Source: Bradyrhizobium sp. 1(2017)
GTDB lineage: Bacteria > Pseudomonadota > Alphaproteobacteria > Rhizobiales > Xanthobacteraceae
Assembly: GCF_011602485.2 (NCBI RefSeq)
Contig: NZ_CP050022.2
Span: 4,236,001-4,300,000 of the forward strand
DNA length: 64,000 nt
Direction of reading: 5' to 3'
Positions 25,850 through 34,877 of this stretch are shown in pieces. Both the position numbers and the translations under genes were made by a program. The notes beneath the pieces are model-generated. The model did not search any database. It was not told where the DNA came from and was given only the letters and a program-made list of their open reading frames with translations. Numbering within the stretch: position 1 is the first letter of the stretch; every line of letters starts with the position of its first letter.

Positions 25850-28800
25850 CTATGCCGCCTTCTTGCTCTCGGCGAGCTGCGCCAGCTGCCGCATGATCTC
25901 GGTGGTGCCGACCAGACGCTCTTCCGGCGTCTCCCAGTCCTGCAGAAACACCACCTTCATGTCGGGCCGAACCTTGGCGGCCTGGCCGTAGCTGCGGATG
26001 AACGTCACGAGGCGATCGGGATAGGCGAAGGAATTGTCGCGGAAGACGATGACGGCGCCCTTCGGACCGGCGTCGATCTTCTCGACGTTGGCCCGGCGGC
26101 AGAACGCCTTGATCGCGGCGACCTTGAAAAGGTAGCGCACCTCGTCCGGCAGCACGCCGAAGCGGTCGCGCATCTCGGCGCCAAAGTTCTCGATCTCCTC
26201 CTCGGTGTCGAGATCGGCGAGGCGCCGGTACAGCGACAGCCGCACCGAGAGGTCACTGACGTAATCCTCGGGAATGAGCACGGGCATGCCGATCGTGATC
26301 GACGGCGACCAGCGGTCGGCGGCGGGCTCGGACACGCCGGCCTTGAGGTTGACGATCGCCTCCTCCAGCATCGACTGATAGAGTTCGAAGCCGACCTCCT
26401 TGATGTGGCCGGATTGCTCCTCGCCGAGCAGATTGCCGGCGCCGCGGATGTCGAGGTCGTGCGAGGCGAGCTGGAAGCCCGCACCGAGCGTCTCCAGCGA
26501 TTGCAGCACGGTGAGCCTGCGCTCGGCCTGCGCCGTGATCTTCTGCTGCGCCGGCAGCGTGAATAGCGCATAGGCACGCAGCTTGGAGCGGCCGACGCGG
26601 CCGCGGAGCTGATAGAGCTGGGCGAGGCCGAACATGTCGGCGCGATGCACGATCAGCGTGTTGGCGTTGGGAATGTCGAGACCGGACTCGACGATCGTGG
26701 TCGACAGCAGGATGTCGAACTTGCCGTCGTAGAATGCGGTCATGATGTCCTCGATCACGGCGGGCGGCATCTGCCCGTGCGCGACCGCAACCTTCATCTC
26801 CGGCACATTCTTGTCGAGGAAATCCTTCACCTCGGCGAGATCGTCGATGCGCGGCACCACGTAGAACGCCTGGCCGCCGCGATAACGCTCGCGCAGCAGC
26901 GCCTCGCGGATCATCAAGGGATCGTGCGGGGCGACGAAAGTGCGCACCGCGAGGCGGTCGACCGGTGGCGAGGCGATGATCGAGAGCTCACGCACGCCGG
27001 TGAGCGCCAATTGCAGCGTGCGCGGGATCGGCGTCGCCGATAGCGTCAGCACATGCACCTCGGAGCGCAGCGCCTTCAGCCGCTCCTTGTGGGTGACGCC
27101 GAAATGCTGCTCTTCGTCGACGATGACGAGGCCGAGGTCACGGAATTTGATGGCCTTGCCGAGCAGCGCGTGGGTGCCGACGACGATATCGACCGAGCCG
27201 TCGGCAATGCCCTTCTTGACCTGGTTCAGCTCCTTGGTCGCGATCAGCCGCGAGGCCTGGGCCACATTCACCGGAAAGCCCTTGAAGCGCTCGGTGAAGG
27301 TTTTTGCATGCTGGCGCGCGAGCAGCGTGGTCGGCACCACGACCGCAACCTGCTTGCCTTCGAGCGCAACGGCAAAAGCCGCGCGGAGCGCAACCTCGGT
27401 CTTGCCGAAGCCAACGTCGCCGCAGATCAACCGGTCCATCGGACGGCCGAGCTCGAGGTCTTTCAGGGTGGATTCGATGGCGCCGAGCTGATCCTCGGTC
27501 TCGTCATAGGGGAAACGTGCGCAGAATTCGTCATAGAGGCCTTGCTGCACCGGCAGCTTGGGTGCCTCGTGCAAATGGCGCGCGGCAGCGATCTTGATCA
27601 GCTCGCCCGCGATCTCGCGGATGCGGTTCTTCAGCTTGGCCTTGCGGGTCTGCCAGCCGCTGCCGCCGAGACGATCGAGCTCGACCGTGGTCTGGTCGGA
27701 GCCGTAGCGCGACAGCAACTCGATGTTCTCGACGGGGAGGAACAGCTTGGTCTCGGCGGCATAATGCAGCTCGAGGCAGTCGTGCGGCGCGCCGGCGACG
27801 TCGAGCGTCTGCAGGCCGACGAAGCGGCCGATGCCGTGATCGACGTGGACGACGATGTCGCCGGCGGTGAGGCTCGTCACCTCCGAGATGAAATTGTCGA
27901 GCTTGCGGCTGGCCTTGCGCGGCCGCACCAGGCGGTCGCCCAATATATCCTGCTCGCTGATGACAGCGATCTCGTCGGTCTCGAAACCGCTTTCGAGGCC
28001 GAGCACGGCAAGCATGGTCTCGTTGCGCGGCGTCGCCTGCACCGTGCGCCAGGCGTTGACGCTGGTGGTGTGGGTCAGCTTGTGGTCGCGCAGCATCGAG
28101 GTCATGCGGTCGCGCGAGCCTTCGGTCCACAGCGCGATCACCACCTTCTTGCGCTGACCCTGCAAGGCCATCACATGCGCGACGACGGATTCGAACACGT
28201 TGACGGTGCTGTCGTTGCGTTCCGGCGCGAAGTCGCGGCCCTTGCGCGCGCCGGCATCGACGACACTGGTGCCGTCGGTCGGCACGGAGAACGGCGTCAG
28301 CCGCGCCAGCGGGACATCGCCGAGGCGCCTGCCCCACTCCTCGTCGGTCAGATAGAGCCGGTCAGGCGGCAGCGGCTTGTAGATGGCGCCGCCACCGGGA
28401 TGCTCCATCGCGTCGCGCCGGGCCTCGTAATAGTCGAGGATCTGCTTGAAGCGCTCGCGGACGGCATCCTCGGCCTGCGGCTCGATCGCGACGGTCGCTC
28501 CCTGCAGATAGTCGAACAGCGTGTCCATCCGGTCCTGGAACAACGGCAGCCAGTGCTCCATACCGGGATGGCGGCGGCCCTCGCTGACGGCCTCGTACAA
28601 CGCATCGTCGCGCTCGGGCGCGCCGAACTCGGCGACATAGCCCATGCGGAAGCGGCGGATGGTGTCGGTGACCAGCTGGAATTCGGAGACCGGCACGAGG
28701 TCGAGCGAGCGCATGTCGAGCAGCGTGCGCTGCGTCTCGGCATCGAAGGAGCGGATCGATTCCAGACTGTCGCCGAAGAAGTCGAACCGCACGGGCTGGT

Positions 28801-29368
28801 CGAGACCGGCCGGAAACAGGTCGAGGATGCCGCCGCGCACGGCGTATTCGCCGGGCTCGCGCACCGTCGAGGAGCGGTTGTAGCCGTTGTGCTCGAGCCA
28901 GGCGACAATGGTGTCCATCGGCACCACATTGCCCGGCGCCACCGACAGCGCCTGCGCCGCGACGAGGTCGCGCGCCGGCACGCGCTGCACCACCGCGTTC
29001 ACGGTGGTCAGCACGATCAGCGGCTTGTCGCTGCCGGTCAGCGAGGCCAGCCGCGCCAGCGTCGTGAGGCGCTGTGCCAGGATGCCGCCATGCGGCGAGA
29101 CACGGTCATAGGGCTGGCAGTCCCAGGCCGGAAAGGTCAGCACCGGCAGATCGGGCGCGAAGAAGCGCAAGCCGCGTTCGAGCGACTGCATGCGCGCGCC
29201 GTCGCGGCAGACGACCGCGAGGCTGACCGCGGGCTTCTTCGGCCGCGCGGCGATGGCGCGCGCGAGATCGGAGACGACGAGGCCCTCGGCGCCCTCGGCG
29301 ACATTGGCAAGCGTCAGCGCGCGGCCGGGCGTGAGCAGCTCGGCCGGAGATTTCATGCCCTGCTTCAT
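25850..29368 (-). CDS. mfd: Transcription-repair coupling factor Mfd
   Basis: 1172 residues, full length. UvrB-like N-terminal domain, RNA-polymerase-interaction domain at about 500-550 (GDIVVHVDHGIGRFVGLQ), RecG-like translocase with Walker A GDVGFGKT (650-657), DEEQ (751-754), SATPIPRT, and the C-terminal D7 region. Mfd removes stalled RNA polymerase and recruits UvrABC. The start overlaps the sdhE stop (ATGA). A second Mfd-like gene lies at 56.8-60 kb. Confidence 0.96.
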   Translation of the reverse strand: MKQGMKSPAELLTPGRALTLANVAEGAEGLVVSDLARAIAARPKKPAVSLAVVCRDGARMQSLERGLRFFAPDLPVLTFPAWDCQPYDRVSPHGGILAQRLTTLARLASLTGSDKPLIVLTTVNAVVQRVPARDLVAAQALSVAPGNVVPMDTIVAWLEHNGYNRSSTVREPGEYAVRGGILDLFPAGLDQPVRFDFFGDSLESIRSFDAETQRTLLDMRSLDLVPVSEFQLVTDTIRRFRMGYVAEFGAPERDDALYEAVSEGRRHPGMEHWLPLFQDRMDTLFDYLQGATVAIEPQAEDAVRERFKQILDYYEARRDAMEHPGGGAIYKPLPPDRLYLTDEEWGRRLGDVPLARLTPFSVPTDGTSVVDAGARKGRDFAPERNDSTVNVFESVVAHVMALQGQRKKVVIALWTEGSRDRMTSMLRDHKLTHTTSVNAWRTVQATPRNETMLAVLGLESGFETDEIAVISEQDILGDRLVRPRKASRKLDNFISEVTSLTAGDIVVHVDHGIGRFVGLQTLDVAGAPHDCLELHYAAETKLFLPVENIELLSRYGSDQTTVELDRLGGSGWQTRKAKLKNRIREIAGELIKIAAARHLHEAPKLPVQQGLYDEFCARFPYDETEDQLGAIESTLKDLELGRPMDRLICGDVGFGKTEVALRAAFAVALEGKQVAVVVPTTLLARQHAKTFTERFKGFPVNVAQASRLIATKELNQVKKGIADGSVDIVVGTHALLGKAIKFRDLGLVIVDEEQHFGVTHKERLKALRSEVHVLTLSATPIPRTLQLALTGVRELSIIASPPVDRLAVRTFVAPHDPLMIREALLRERYRGGQAFYVVPRIDDLAEVKDFLDKNVPEMKVAVAHGQMPPAVIEDIMTAFYDGKFDILLSTTIVESGLDIPNANTLIVHRADMFGLAQLYQLRGRVGRSKLRAYALFTLPAQQKITAQAERRLTVLQSLETLGAGFQLASHDLDIRGAGNLLGEEQSGHIKEVGFELYQSMLEEAIVNLKAGVSEPAADRWSPSITIGMPVLIPEDYVSDLSVRLSLYRRLADLDTEEEIENFGAEMRDRFGVLPDEVRYLFKVAAIKAFCRRANVEKIDAGPKGAVIVFRDNSFAYPDRLVTFIRSYGQAAKVRPDMKVVFLQDWETPEERLVGTTEIMRQLAQLAESKKAA

Positions 29369-29655
29369 GCGTCGCGTTCCGCGATCGGGAACGCCCTGAT
29401 GCGGGCAAACAGCGCGCCGGTGACGTCGGCCGGCAGCACCTTGTCGCCGGTGATGGCGGCATAGAGATCGGGATCGTTGACCTCGAGCAGCCGCTCGAGC
29501 TCGCCGAGCTCGGCGTCGGACAGATTACCGATCTCGGAATCCGCGAAGCGGCCGAGGATCAGGTCCATCTCGCGTGTGCCTCGGTGCCAGCAGCGGAACA
29601 GAAGCCGCTTGCGGCGGTCATCCAGCCCGCTGCTCGATCGTGTCGTTCCCGTCAT
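29365..29655 (-). CDS. sdhE: FAD assembly factor SdhE
   Basis: 96 residues of the SdhE/SDHAF2 family, which helps attach FAD covalently to succinate dehydrogenase. LLFRCWHRGTREMDLILGRF contains the essential RGxxE motif. The length is normal with a short N-terminal extension. It is translationally coupled to mfd (4-base overlap), and recG diverges from it across a palindromic repeat, a usual alphaproteobacterial arrangement. Confidence 0.94.
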   Translation of the reverse strand: MTGTTRSSSGLDDRRKRLLFRCWHRGTREMDLILGRFADSEIGNLSDAELGELERLLEVNDPDLYAAITGDKVLPADVTGALFARIRAFPIAERDA

Positions 29656-29761
29656 GTCTCAAATCCAGTCAAACGCAGAAAGCCCGGACGTGCCGGGCGG
29701 GGCTGATATAGCCACTCGGGGTGGCCCTGTCAGCCCTTTGTTGTTGCAATTGTTTATGGTC

Positions 29762-29888
29762 GTCATAGCCGGGCTTGCCGTCTTCGCAAAGCTTCGCCGG
29801 CCTGCTATCGGAAGCCCGGCGAAGCTTTGCGGAGCCGGGACCCGGCAACCATCCTCTTGTGGATGTGCGGGTCGAGCCCGCGCATGAC
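29762..29888. repeat. Intergenic palindrome between sdhE and recG
   Basis: The core is a perfect 16-bp inverted repeat, CGCAAAGCTTCGCCGG (29785-29800) against CCGGCGAAGCTTTGCG (29816-29831). An outer imperfect pair (GTCATAGCCGGGCT and its partner ending GCGCATGAC) encloses it. It fills the divergent promoter region and ends 13 bases before recG, so it would sit in the recG leader. Confidence 0.8.
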
Positions 29889-29901
29889 GATTGTTGCACG
29901 A

Positions 29902-32010
29902 ATGCGCCCCAGCCTGCTCAATCCGCTGTTTGCTCCCGTGACCAGCCTGCCCGGCGTCGGTCCGAAGCAGGACAAGCTGCTGCAGTACCTGCTCAGCCGG
30001 AGCGAGACGCCGCGGCTGGTCGACCTCTTGCTGCATCTGCCGAGCCAGGTCATCGATCGCCGGGCCCGGCCGAAAATCCGCGACGCGGTGCAGGGAACCA
30101 TGGTGACGCTCGAGGTCACCGTCGACCGCCACCGCCCGCCCCCGCCGCGCAACGCGCGCGCGCCCTATCTCGTGTACGCCAGCGACGATACCGGCGACGT
30201 CGTCCTGACGTTCTTCCGCGCCAAGCCGGGCTATGTCGAGAAGCTGCTGCCGGTCGGCGAGAAACGTTACGTCTCCGGCACGCTGCAGATGTATGACGGC
30301 ATCCCCCAGATCGTGCATCCCGATCGCGTCCTCGACGAGGAGGCGATCGGAAAGCTCTCCGGCATCGACCCGGTCTATCCGCTGACCGAGGGCCTCGCGC
30401 TCGGCTCGCTGCGCCGCGCGATCGCGCAGGCGCTGCAAAAGCTGCCGGCCCTGCCGGAGTGGATCAGCCCGGAGGTGATGCGCCGCTGTAATTTTCCGCC
30501 GATCAACGAGGCGCTCAATCGCGTGCACCAGCCGGTCGAGCTCACGGACATCCTGCCGGACCAGCCGTTCTGGTCGCGCCTCGCCTTCGACGAGCTCCTG
30601 GCCGGCCAGCTCGCGCTCGCCCTGATCCGCGCGCAGTTGCGCCGCCCCGCCGGCGTGCGCAACGCCGGCGACGGACATCTGCGCAACAAGATCATCGACG
30701 CCCTGCCCTATGCGCTCACGCCGTCCCAACGCAGCGCTGCCGCAGCCATTGCCGACGATCTGAAACAACCGGTGCGCATGCTCCGCCTGCTCCAGGGCGA
30801 CGTCGGCTCGGGCAAGACCGTGGTGGCGCTGCTGGCGGCCGCTGCGGTCGCCGAGGTCGGCAAGCAGGCCGCGCTGATGGCGCCGACCGAGATCCTGGCG
30901 CGCCAGCACATCAAGACTATTGCTCCGCTCGCCGAGCGCGCCGGTATGCGCGTTGCGATCCTCACCGGCCGCGAAAAGGGCAAGGAGCGGCGCGAGCTCA
31001 TCGCGCAGCTCGCCGAAGGCGCGATCGACCTCCTCGTCGGTACCCACGCGCTGATCCAGGACGATGTCATCTTCAAGGACCTTGCGCTCGCGATCGTCGA
31101 CGAGCAGCACCGCTTTGGTGTGCGCGAGCGCCTCGCGCTGACCTCCAAGGGCGAAGCCGTCGACGTGCTGGTGCTGAGCGCGACGCCAATCCCGCGCACG
31201 CTGGTGCTGACCTATTTCGGCGACATGGACATCTCCGAGCTGCGCGAGAAGCCCGCCGGCCGCCAGCCCATCGACACCCGCGCCGTCGCCATGAGCCGGC
31301 TCGGCGAGGTCATGGACGGTGTCGGCCGCGCGCTGGAGTCCGGCAAGCTGGTCTACTGGATCTGCCCGCTGGTCGAGGAATCCGAGGCGGAGGGCACCGA
31401 GCACCTCACCAACGCGACCAAGCGTTTCGAGAGCCTGCAAAAGCGTTTCGGCGACCGTGTCGGCCTCGTCCACGGCCAGATGAAAGGCACCGAGAAGGAC
31501 CGCGTGATGGGCCAGTTCGCCGCCCACGAGATCGGGCTGCTGGTCGCAACCACCGTGGTCGAGGTCGGCGTCGACGTGCCCGCCGCGACCATCATGGTGA
31601 TCGAAAATGCCGAGCGCTTCGGGCTTGCCCAGTTGCACCAGTTGCGCGGCCGCATCGGGCGCGGCTCGGAGGCGTCGACCTGCATCCTGCTCTACGCCGA
31701 GCCGCTCGGCGAGATGTCGAAGGCGCGCCTGAAGGTGATCCGCGAGACCACCGACGGCTTCCGCATCGCGGAGGAGGACCTGAAGCTGCGCGGCGAAGGC
31801 GACGTGCTCGGCGTGCGCCAGAGCGGCCTGCCCGGCTATCGCATCGCCCGCTCGGAAGTCCACGGCCAGCTCATCACCCAGGCCAGAGACGAGGCGCTGC
31901 GGATCCTGAAGGACGATCCGAAGCTGAAGGGTGAGCGCGGCGAAGCGCTGCGGTGCCTGCTGTATCTCTACGAACGGGACGAAGCGATCCCGCTGATCGG
32001 CGCGGGTTAG
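29902..32010 (+). CDS. recG: ATP-dependent DNA helicase RecG
   Basis: 702 residues from ATG 29902 (MRPSLLNPLFAPVTSLPGVGPK). N-terminal wedge domain (OB-fold) precedes the helicase core: Walker A LLQGDVGSGKTVVALLAA, DEQHRFGVRER (motif II DEQH), SATPIPRT, TTVVEVGVDVPAA and QLHQLRGRIGRG. RecG remodels stalled replication forks and branched DNA. Length is normal. Upstream in-frame codons lie within a palindromic repeat and are not used. The stop overlaps the convergent ketopantoate reductase stop. Confidence 0.96.
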   Translation: MRPSLLNPLFAPVTSLPGVGPKQDKLLQYLLSRSETPRLVDLLLHLPSQVIDRRARPKIRDAVQGTMVTLEVTVDRHRPPPPRNARAPYLVYASDDTGDVVLTFFRAKPGYVEKLLPVGEKRYVSGTLQMYDGIPQIVHPDRVLDEEAIGKLSGIDPVYPLTEGLALGSLRRAIAQALQKLPALPEWISPEVMRRCNFPPINEALNRVHQPVELTDILPDQPFWSRLAFDELLAGQLALALIRAQLRRPAGVRNAGDGHLRNKIIDALPYALTPSQRSAAAAIADDLKQPVRMLRLLQGDVGSGKTVVALLAAAAVAEVGKQAALMAPTEILARQHIKTIAPLAERAGMRVAILTGREKGKERRELIAQLAEGAIDLLVGTHALIQDDVIFKDLALAIVDEQHRFGVRERLALTSKGEAVDVLVLSATPIPRTLVLTYFGDMDISELREKPAGRQPIDTRAVAMSRLGEVMDGVGRALESGKLVYWICPLVEESEAEGTEHLTNATKRFESLQKRFGDRVGLVHGQMKGTEKDRVMGQFAAHEIGLLVATTVVEVGVDVPAATIMVIENAERFGLAQLHQLRGRIGRGSEASTCILLYAEPLGEMSKARLKVIRETTDGFRIAEEDLKLRGEGDVLGVRQSGLPGYRIARSEVHGQLITQARDEALRILKDDPKLKGERGEALRCLLYLYERDEAIPLIGAG

Positions 32011-32936
32011 CTCGCGACTCTTTGGCGCCCGATCTCGTACGCCGCCACATGCGCCCGGGCGAGGTCCAGCAGCGGTGTGTCGACGCCGAGCGTACGGGCG
32101 CGATTGGCAATATCGCCCAAGATATGCTCCGCCTCGGTGATCGAACCGCGCTCGATATCGCGCAGCATCGAGGCCTTCAGCGGCGAATCCTTAGTGGTGA
32201 ACAGCTTCCGGTCAAACTCGATGAACGAAGCGCGTGGCTCAAAACCTGAAGCCGTCGCGACGGAACAGCATTCCGCAAACAGGCGGAAAATTGACTGCTC
32301 GCCGTTGGGCACGGCCAAAATATCTCCGATACTCGCGCGCATCAGGCAGGTGATGCCGGCGACCGTGCTGAGCTGGACGAATTTCTCCCACATGTCGTGC
32401 ATGATCGTTTCGCTGGCGCGCACATCGATGCCGGGAACCTGGAGCAAAGTCTCGAGCGCGAGCGCACGCTTGCTCAAGCTCCCCTCGATCTCGCCAAAGA
32501 CAACCGTCTGATTGGCCATGAACTGAACGACACGACCATCCGCATCGAGCCCGGCACTGACGTTCGCGAGCCCGCCGAGGACGCGCGCGGCGCCGAACCT
32601 GGCGGTCAGAGCGTCGATATGCTTCAACCCGTTCAGAATGGGCAGGATCATCGTGTCGGCACCGACGGCCGCCGCAAACTGGTCCATCGCATCGTCGAGC
32701 GAGTACGCCTTCACGCCGACGAGCACGACGTCGAAGGGCTCCTTGAGATCGCTCGCCAGAAGAAGCTTCGGCTGCACGGCAAAGTCGCCGTGCGGGCTCA
32801 CGACCTGCAATCCATTCCGCCGCAATTGCTCCGCCCGCGCGGGCCGCACCAGAAAGGTCACGTCGCCGCCCGCGCGGACCAGACAAGCGCCGTAGTAGCC
32901 GCCGAGTGCGCCCGCGCCGATGACCAGCACTCTCAT
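32007..32936 (-). CDS. panE: 2-dehydropantoate 2-reductase (ketopantoate reductase)
   Basis: 309 residues, PanE/ApbA family. The Rossmann start MRVLVIGAGALGGYYGACLVRAGGDVTFLVR is intact, LVGVKAYSLDDAM carries the catalytic-helix lysine, and the C-terminal domain has WEKFVQLSTVAGITCLMR. It reduces ketopantoate with NADPH in coenzyme A synthesis, though genomes often hold several ApbA-like paralogues of unknown substrate. It is followed upstream by a second small-molecule dehydrogenase gene on the same strand. Confidence 0.85.
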   Translation of the reverse strand: MRVLVIGAGALGGYYGACLVRAGGDVTFLVRPARAEQLRRNGLQVVSPHGDFAVQPKLLLASDLKEPFDVVLVGVKAYSLDDAMDQFAAAVGADTMILPILNGLKHIDALTARFGAARVLGGLANVSAGLDADGRVVQFMANQTVVFGEIEGSLSKRALALETLLQVPGIDVRASETIMHDMWEKFVQLSTVAGITCLMRASIGDILAVPNGEQSIFRLFAECCSVATASGFEPRASFIEFDRKLFTTKDSPLKASMLRDIERGSITEAEHILGDIANRARTLGVDTPLLDLARAHVAAYEIGRQRVAS

Positions 32937-33008
32937 TCGAACTCCTTTTACGAAGGAACGGCGTGCGGAGAGACAATAACAGATGGGCCTCGCGCCGTCT
33001 CCTCCCCG

Positions 33009-33037
33009 TCATTACGAGCGAAGCGAAGCAATCCAGA
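33009..33037. repeat. Dispersed Rhizobiales intergenic repeat fragment
   Basis: The string GTCATTACGAGCGAAGCGAAGCAATCCAG matches from memory the very common GTCATTGCGAGCGAAGCG-type repeat of Bradyrhizobium intergenic regions, here as a single incomplete copy between two oxidoreductase genes. Confidence 0.55.
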
Positions 33038-33054
33038 TGGCCACAGTCGGAAGA

Positions 33055-33924
33055 CTAGGCCTTCTTCTGCGCGATGCGCGCAGCAAAGGCCTTCATCAGG
33101 TCCGCATCCACCGCATCGCCCTTCGCATCTGCCGCCAGATGCTCGAACCAGCGCGCAAAGCCCTCGTAGATCTGGCTGGCCGGATGCTCGGGCCCGAGGA
33201 ATCCGGAAATCTCCCGCATCTCCGCGACCCAGCGATAGGCTTTCGGAATCATGTCGGGCAGCGCGACCTCGAGCCGGGCCAGGACCGCAGGCTGGCTCAG
33301 CGCAAGCTCGTCGCGCAGCGCATCGGCCGCACCTGCCTTCGTTGCCGCGATCACCATGGCCGAGCCGATGCCGGCGAGACCCTTGACGATGCCGGCGTAG
33401 GACATTTTGAGCGCCGAGGCCGCGCCGACCGGGCCTTCGACGATCCGCACGTCGAGGCCGAGATCCTTCAACACGGCGACGTCCGCGGCGTACTCGCCGG
33501 ACATGTAGAAGGCCGGGCTCTTGCCACCTGGCTGCGGCGGGAAGCCAATGATGCCGGCATCGACGAACGGCGCCTGCGCCGAGCCGATGATCTCCTCGAT
33601 CCGTTGCACGGTATCGACATTGACGGCGTTGCAATCGACCACGACCGGCTTCTTGTCGCGGCGAACGATCAGCGCCGCCAGCCGTTCGGCCAACGCCACG
33701 GCCTCGCCCGGCGGCACGATCGAGAGGATGATGTCGGCGTCCGCGATCGCCTCGTCCTCGGCGCCGACCATCCCGGCATCGGCCGCGCGTTTCAGCGTCG
33801 CCTCGCTACGTCCCCTCAAGGACGTCAGCACGCGCGCACCGTTCTCGCTGAGGCGGCGGGCCACGGCGCTGCCCATGGCGCCGGGCGCGAGGATCGCGAT
33901 CGTCTTTGACGTCATTTTGGACAT
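33055..33924 (-). CDS. NAD(P)-dependent oxidoreductase, beta-hydroxyacid dehydrogenase-like (DUF1932)
   Basis: About 289 residues. The N-terminal NAD(P)-binding fold reads IAILAPGAMGSAVARRLSENGARV. A 6-phosphogluconate-dehydrogenase-like helical C-terminus includes GAASALKMSYAGIVKGLAG with the conserved Lys. This combination is the DUF1932 group, whose substrates are mostly unknown. TTGGAG stands before two adjacent ATGs; I take 33924, but 33927 or 33915 are possible. It may share a transcript with panE. Confidence 0.82.
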   Translation of the reverse strand: MSKMTSKTIAILAPGAMGSAVARRLSENGARVLTSLRGRSEATLKRAADAGMVGAEDEAIADADIILSIVPPGEAVALAERLAALIVRRDKKPVVVDCNAVNVDTVQRIEEIIGSAQAPFVDAGIIGFPPQPGGKSPAFYMSGEYAADVAVLKDLGLDVRIVEGPVGAASALKMSYAGIVKGLAGIGSAMVIAATKAGAADALRDELALSQPAVLARLEVALPDMIPKAYRWVAEMREISGFLGPEHPASQIYEGFARWFEHLAADAKGDAVDADLMKAFAARIAQKKA

Positions 33925-34028
33925 CATGCACTCCAAATCGAATTCCGAGCGAGGCGCTCAGTTCGACCGGAGATTAGCAGAGGCTACGAACGCCTGCGTG
34001 AATGCGGCCATCCCTCGCGGGAATGGCC

Positions 34029-34793
34029 CTACTCCACTTTCGCAGGCTGGCGCGTGGACGCGTTGGCGATGCGCGCGGCGTTGGCCACGCCCGCGAGGGC
34101 GGCGGCCTTCTTCGGATCGGGTGCCGAGCCCGGTTGCACCACGCCGGCCGACATGATCAGCGTCGCGGCATCCTCGGCCGTGAGGTCGACCTCGATGACC
34201 TTGCTCTTCGGAACATAGAAAAAGAAGCCGGTGGTCGGGTTGGGCGAGCACGGCAGGAACACCGAGACGTGCTCTTCCTGTCCCGGCAGGCTGCGCGCGA
34301 TGTCCTCGTTCGGCGATTGCGAGATCAGCACGATCGACCACATGCCGGGCGATGGAAACTCGACCAGGCCCACTTTGCGGAAGCTCGAGCCCTTGCCCGA
34401 GAACAGCGTCTCGAACACCTGCTTCAAGCCACGATAGATCGCGCGCACGGCGGGGATGCGGCCGAGGAACGTTTCGCCGACGTCGACCAGCGTCCGGCCG
34501 ATCAGATTGGCGGCGAGGAAGCCGACCAGCGTCAGCGTGAAGAATGCGACAACCAGTCCCCAGCCGGGAATGACGTACGGCAGATAGGTTTCCGGCCGGT
34601 AGGCCAGCGGCACGAACGGCCGCACCACGCCGTCGACCCAGGTGACGAACCACCAGACGAGATAGAGGGTGATCGCGATCGGCCCCGTCACGACGAGGCC
34701 GGTCAGGAAATAATTGCGGAAACGACCCATCATGCCGGTATGCGGTTCCGGGACGGGATCAAGAGGCGCAGGCGCGTCGTCGCGGGGGGTCAT
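34029..34793 (-). CDS. DUF502 family membrane protein
   Basis: 254 residues with two membrane helices (about 27-50 and 75-100) and GRIPAVRAIYRGLKQVFETL, then VGLVEFPSPGMWSIV and VFLPCSPNPTTGFFFYVP, the conserved blocks of DUF502. The molecular role is unknown. In many Rhizobiales it lies next to recG and glmS, as here. It follows glmS with about 85 bases between them and may be co-transcribed. Confidence 0.88.
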   Translation of the reverse strand: MTPRDDAPAPLDPVPEPHTGMMGRFRNYFLTGLVVTGPIAITLYLVWWFVTWVDGVVRPFVPLAYRPETYLPYVIPGWGLVVAFFTLTLVGFLAANLIGRTLVDVGETFLGRIPAVRAIYRGLKQVFETLFSGKGSSFRKVGLVEFPSPGMWSIVLISQSPNEDIARSLPGQEEHVSVFLPCSPNPTTGFFFYVPKSKVIEVDLTAEDAATLIMSAGVVQPGSAPDPKKAAALAGVANAARIANASTRQPAKVE

Positions 34794-34877
34794 TCGGGTT
34801 CCAGGTCGGTCGCTACGAACAAGCTAGGGTCTTCTAGCAGGTTTTGGAAGACTGCGACCGACCGTTATCCCTTCTGC

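Noticed and set aside
27053..29464. Plus-strand frame of 803 codons opposite mfd
   Set aside because: Shadow of mfd with no recognisable domain.
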